19,581 nucleotides of DNA from Betaproteobacteria bacterium. GTDB lineage: Bacteria; Pseudomonadota; Gammaproteobacteria; Burkholderiales; SG8-39. Where the stretch lies: NCBI GenBank assembly GCA_009693435.1, contig SHXF01000079.1, positions 1 to 19,581 of the forward strand, in the 5' to 3' direction. Shown here one piece after another: positions 16,860 through 19,581 of this stretch; positions within the stretch are counted from its first letter, which is position 1, and each line of letters opens with the position of its first letter. The position numbers were made by a program, and so were the translations under genes. The notes beneath the pieces are model-generated. The model did no database searches, was not told the DNA's origin, and saw nothing but the letters and a program-made list of their open reading frames with translations.

Positions 16860-16976
16860 AGTGCCCAGTTTTACCCTGATTGGGGGGCACAGGATTCATC
16901 CGGTCTGACGCCCCAGTTTCAAAGTCGCACTGTCATTTTTCAGCAGTGCCCAGTTTTGCCCTGGTCGGGGAGCCAC
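16860..16976 (+). repeat. Direct repeat pair resembling mobile-element ends
   Basis: A 26-nt motif beginning AGTGCCCAGTTTT occurs at 16860-16885 and again at 16945-16970 with three mismatches, 85 nt apart. The first copy is closed by GTGCCC (16861-16866) and GGGCAC (16885-16890), a 6-bp inverted repeat. The second copy merges into the duplicated tRNA 3' end (CCCTGGTCGGGG). The material between has no gene. Repeated motifs of this kind are found at the ends of some insertion sequences, but no transposase is present. Confidence 0.5.
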
Positions 16977-17083
16977 TGAATGTTGTTCCAGATCTTGCAC
17001 TTGGCCCAGCCATCGTGGTTGGGCTTTTTGCATTTTGAGCCCGGAGTTGGGATCGATATAGCGACAGTCCGGCGGTCCCGCAT
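16958..17083 (+). repeat. 126-nt direct repeat, copy 2 (partial tRNA-Asn duplicate)
   Basis: This copy starts with the last 18 nt of a tRNA-Asn (GCCCTGGTCGGGGAGCCA) but has no tRNA body upstream, so it cannot make a tRNA. It matches 16114-16239 without gaps. Similarity begins abruptly in the T-arm and fades just after CCCGCAT. It marks the right side of an 844-bp unit. Confidence 0.85.
17003..17029 (+). terminator. Second copy of the tRNA-Asn terminator
   Basis: GCCCAGCC (17004-17011) pairs with GGTTGGGC (17017-17024), including one G-T pair, across a 5-nt loop, and five T follow. One substitution in the loop and one at the stem base relative to copy 1 leave the hairpin intact. It probably ends transcription from the 134-aa gene, or isolates the VF530 gene from upstream readthrough. 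Confidence 0.75.
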
Positions 17084-17158
17084 AGGGGCCCTTCGCAATC
17101 CCTTGATGTGGCCCGCTCCCCTGCCCTCACCTCCAAGCACGCCGCCATGGCTCTGCCA

Positions 17159-17188
17159 TGACTTACCCTGACTTACCCTGACTCACCA
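17159..17188 (+). repeat. Short 10-bp tandem repeat ahead of the VF530-family gene
   Basis: Two identical decamers TGACTTACCC (17159-17168, 17169-17178) and a third diverged copy (17179-17188) run up to the ATG of the next gene. The repeats occupy the place where a ribosome binding site would be expected, and none is visible. Confidence 0.7.
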
Positions 17189-17406
17189 TGACCCAGCCTC
17201 AGCCCCGTAATCTTCTCCATGGCATCACTCTTGAGCAGATGCTGACCGAACTGGTAAACAGCATCGGCTGGGAGGCCATGGGGCACGCCGTTGCCATCCG
17301 CTGCTTCACGCATGACCCCAGCGTCGCTTCGAGCCTGCGGTTCCTGCGTCGAACGCCCTGGGCCAAAGCGAAGGTCGAGGAGTTGTACCTACGGATGCGA
17401 GGGTAG
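17188..17406 (+). CDS. VF530 family protein (DUF2132), putative DNA-binding
   Basis: The 72-aa product matches the VF530/DUF2132 family from memory: LLHGITLEQMLTELV at 9-23, then GWEAMGH, IRCFTHDPSVASSL and FLRRTPWAKAKVEELYL. The family is a small helical fold named from a Vibrio fischeri protein and suggested to bind DNA. No cellular role is established to my knowledge. The length is normal for the family. The ATG at 17188 is the first plausible start, but no ribosome binding site precedes it, only a 10-bp tandem repeat. It lies just past the second tRNA-Asn repeat and converges on the PH-domain gene 57 nt downstream. Confidence 0.85.
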   Translation: MTQPQPRNLLHGITLEQMLTELVNSIGWEAMGHAVAIRCFTHDPSVASSLRFLRRTPWAKAKVEELYLRMRG

Positions 17407-17463
17407 CCGCCGCTGTCACCTCGCATTCTCCTCTGGAAAGGGGCGGGTATGAACTGACTAGCT

Positions 17464-18171
17464 TCATGGGTGTTTGGACTTGCCCATCCTAAAGAAATTC
17501 TTGAACTTCTCCCACTTAACATCAATATCGCTCATTTCCTCAGAAGCGTTCGAGGGGCCTCTAAATGGGTTTTCAGCAGATGGACCCGACTCCGTGCGCA
17601 AGTCGGTACCTGGGTGTGAAATTGGTGCCACCGCGACTTGAGGTAGATCCTTGCCACAGAACCTACAGACAATGGCTTGATTCTTAATCGTTTCGGCGCA
17701 GAACGGACAAGTTTTACCGTCCGCAGTATTCAACTCGGGCGCGGAATGAGCATGTGACGTAACTGCTGCGATTGCATTATTTCTCTGCGACTTTCTGTAT
17801 CCGTCGATGATTTCCTTGATTTCGGACACAGCTGGCATTCCTGACACTTCAATTTCAAAATCAGATTGACCTGAAGAAGAAATGCCAATTGAACCAACCC
17901 CCAATATTCTCTCTAAGAAATTCTGATTTACATGGATATTGCGAACATCAGAATGATAGACCTCCGAAGTATGCTTCGAAAGAATGCCCCGTCGGAGGAT
18001 CGACCGTGCTTCTGTCACTGTTAGGGTGGTCCCAAGGCAGCGTAACCACCAGGCGAGCAATATGAGTAGGCCGAGACCATATGCTGCAATGAGCACGACG
18101 GAGATGATGAACACGCCCGGATTGTTCCTGAACATAGACGGGTGGCTTTTGTAAAGTGTCCTCTCTGTCAT
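17464..18171 (-). CDS. Membrane PH-domain (bPH2) protein with C-terminal zinc ribbon
   Basis: The 235-aa product begins MTERTLYKSHPSMFRNNP. A hydrophobic region follows at about 19-47, probably two membrane helices in a hairpin, and then a bacterial PH domain (about 48-125) with LTVTEARSILRRGILSKHTSEVYHSD-type strands (positions 50-75) and VGSIGISSSG. After a linker, a zinc ribbon has CPFC at 155-158 and CRFC at 169-172. The tail (about 185-235) is polar and ends in a basic helix (KFKNFFRMGKSK). Such bPH2 proteins are membrane-associated and of unknown role. The ATG at 18169-18171 has a purine-rich AGAGAGAAG just upstream. The gene looks less GC-rich than the core genes. Confidence 0.82.
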   Translation of the reverse strand: MTERTLYKSHPSMFRNNPGVFIISVVLIAAYGLGLLILLAWWLRCLGTTLTVTEARSILRRGILSKHTSEVYHSDVRNIHVNQNFLERILGVGSIGISSSGQSDFEIEVSGMPAVSEIKEIIDGYRKSQRNNAIAAVTSHAHSAPELNTADGKTCPFCAETIKNQAIVCRFCGKDLPQVAVAPISHPGTDLRTESGPSAENPFRGPSNASEEMSDIDVKWEKFKNFFRMGKSKHP

Positions 18172-18557
18172 GTACTTCTCTCTATGTTCGTTCTGTCTTT
18201 GAAACTGACGTCATCACCGCCTCACCCGCATCCCAGTGACTAAACATTCCTCGTTTTCGCAAATCCAATCCCACGGCGCTACTAGCCTATCATCCGTCTA
18301 TAGCCCACGTTTTCCTAGCTTAGCCTCTCTCTCACTGACAAACAGCAGTGAGTCCTTGGGCGCATATGGGAGGAATGGCCTGTCCCGCCGTGCCCGCCCC
18401 TGAAGATGGCCGTAACCGACATGGAAAGCGACAGCCACAAAGCACAAACGAACCGCATGGACGATTGCTCGGGCAGACTAAGTGTTCAGTGTAGTCCGAC
18501 TGCACGATGACATTGGAATTAGCTCCAGACTGCTAGATACCCGTGGCCACTTTCACC
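18172..18557. other. 386-nt intergenic stretch
   Basis: I see no gene, tRNA or intrinsic terminator here. An 8-bp palindrome TGACGTCA (18208-18215) lies about 37 nt ahead of the PH-domain gene and could be an operator, but this is a guess. The promoter of that gene should lie in this stretch; I could not identify it with confidence. Confidence 0.5.
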
Positions 18558-19355
18558 TCATTTATCGTTGTTATTTGGCTTCTTTTCTTGGCCGTTCGGC
18601 GTTGATTTCGCAAACTTCTTCTTGATGCCATCCGCTGTTTTCCCAGCCGAATTGGCGACGGTGTTGTAAGTATCCGATGCGGTCGCAGCAACACTTCCAA
18701 AAGCTCCCGATGCAGCGCCAATCGTCATTTCCATTGCTTGGCCAGATCTCTTCTTTACCGACTTATAGCCGTCACCCACGATATCGGTAACTTTATGTGT
18801 CACATCTCCAATCGCCTTGCCAAAACCTGCTGCTGCGCCTGCCACGAATTTCTTCAGCTCTTCAATATTCTTTGAGCTAAGCAGGTCCTTCGTTTTATCA
18901 ATGACGAATCGTACAATGGACTTGATCAGCTCAATGCCGACCTCTAACCCTTTGGCCAGTACCTCCAGCATTTTGTTGCGCTCAGACTCAGACAAAGCAC
19001 CCCAGCCGTAGTACACAGCCCCGATCGCGGCACATGTCATCGCTATGGGGTTAGTTAAAGTCAACCCGCCCGCGACTGTGCCAATCGCCGCGAAGGTATT
19101 TCCCAGCAACATCTGGCCGGTCGCGATAACCACAATCGGGGTTGTGTAGCCGATTCCGAATCCCATCTTGGCCATCTGGAGAACATCGCCTGTTCGAGAG
19201 ATCGTATGATTCTCTGACCGCTTCATCTCTTCGACATGCTTCTCAAGATAGTCACCAATTCCACCAGCGATCCCGTAAAGCGCCTTGATAGCCTGGGCCA
19301 TCACGCTTAGGACGGGACCACCCACGAGCCCTGCAGCAATTGCTGGAGCAGCCAT
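18558..19355 (-). CDS. Unrecognised Gly/Ala-rich membrane protein
   Basis: I do not recognise this 265-aa protein. The N-terminus (about 1-35) is hydrophobic and Gly/Ala-rich without a clear cleavage site. A charged stretch (EKHVEEMKRSEN) follows. Residues about 66-118 contain two hydrophobic segments rich in Gly and Ala (GIGYTTPIVVIATGQMLLG and TVAGGLTLTNPIAMTCAAIG), which look like a membrane hairpin with small-residue zippers. About 120-165 is amphipathic helix (LEVLAKGLEVGIELIKSIVR). The rest, to about 245, is repetitive small-residue and Lys-rich sequence, ending in a basic polar tail (KKPNNNDK). The start ATG has AGAGG 5 nt upstream. A pore-forming or membrane-remodelling role is imaginable, but nothing shows it. 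It is on the same strand as the PH-domain gene, 386 nt before it. Confidence 0.72.
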   Translation of the reverse strand: MAAPAIAAGLVGGPVLSVMAQAIKALYGIAGGIGDYLEKHVEEMKRSENHTISRTGDVLQMAKMGFGIGYTTPIVVIATGQMLLGNTFAAIGTVAGGLTLTNPIAMTCAAIGAVYYGWGALSESERNKMLEVLAKGLEVGIELIKSIVRFVIDKTKDLLSSKNIEELKKFVAGAAAGFGKAIGDVTHKVTDIVGDGYKSVKKRSGQAMEMTIGAASGAFGSVAATASDTYNTVANSAGKTADGIKKKFAKSTPNGQEKKPNNNDK

Positions 19356-19581
19356 AATGACCTCTTCGTATTAAAGTTCTGCAAATTGGCTTTGCGGTGT
19401 TCGGCAACACTCCGCTTCAGTATGCAACACAATGGAAGGTCACAGGGAAACGGAGTCCCCGATAAAGGTGTTTTCTCCATCCAGCGGACAGACGAATTAT
19501 GGAGGCGTCGAGCCCCTCCCCCAGCCCTTCAGCGGCACACGGGAGTCGAGGGAATCGTGAATAATATGGAGTGACAGAAAT
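19356..19581. other. Right-edge intergenic region
   Basis: This 226-nt end of the window shows no convincing gene. It should contain the promoter of the Gly/Ala-rich membrane protein gene on the minus strand, but no clear -35/-10 pair was found. Confidence 0.4.

Noticed and set aside
17159..17188. CRISPR-like repeat
   Set aside because: The units are only 10 bp, directly adjacent, with no spacers. It is a simple tandem repeat.
19386..19574. 62-codon plus-strand frame at the right edge
   Set aside because: It starts with TTG, lacks a ribosome binding site and has no recognisable features.

Overview
The window looks like part of a betaproteobacterial chromosome. The rpmF-plsX-fabH-fabD-fabG order, the rluC-gph-Rieske-sppA run and the RNase E C-terminus all fit that class. 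A Nitrosospira-like member of the Nitrosomonadales is my best guess, but that rests on general resemblance and not on a search. Several core genes use GTG or TTG starts (fabD, plsX, yceF, the phosphatase and uvrB).

Positions 1-4700 hold the fatty-acid/phospholipid cluster on the minus strand: yceD (DUF177), rpmF, plsX, fabH, fabD, fabG. acpP, normally next, must lie outside the left edge if it is present. A strong sigma70-type promoter (4655-4683) ends almost on the yceD start codon, so the message may be leaderless. Diverging on the plus strand are yceF (Maf family) and an overlapping RsmI-like methyltransferase, which meets convergent sppA with no spacer.

Positions 6138-9068 carry a minus-strand run: rluC, a phosphoglycolate phosphatase-like HAD gene, a small Rieske protein and sppA. 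Diverging from rluC is rne (RNase E), whose predicted promoter starts a leader of about 330 nt with several hairpins, reminiscent of the autoregulatory rne leader of enterobacteria. rne ends in a long Arg-rich disordered tail and contains a run of ten C near its 3' end. uvrB and an overlapping low-molecular-weight tyrosine phosphatase gene run back on the minus strand, and an aspartate/aromatic aminotransferase gene diverges from uvrB.

From 16056 the character changes. A tRNA-Asn gene with a good intrinsic terminator is followed 844 bp later by a second copy of its last 18 nt plus about 108 nt of downstream DNA, terminator included (126 nt, 11 mismatches by my count, no gaps). The interval holds a 134-aa unknown gene and repeats that could be mobile-element ends. 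Beyond lie a VF530-family gene, a membrane PH-domain/zinc-ribbon gene and an unrecognised Gly/Ala-rich membrane protein gene. I see no integrase or transposase. This tRNA-anchored segment is the accessory part of the window. I found no CRISPR array, rRNA gene or complete mobile element, and no convincing new multi-gene system.
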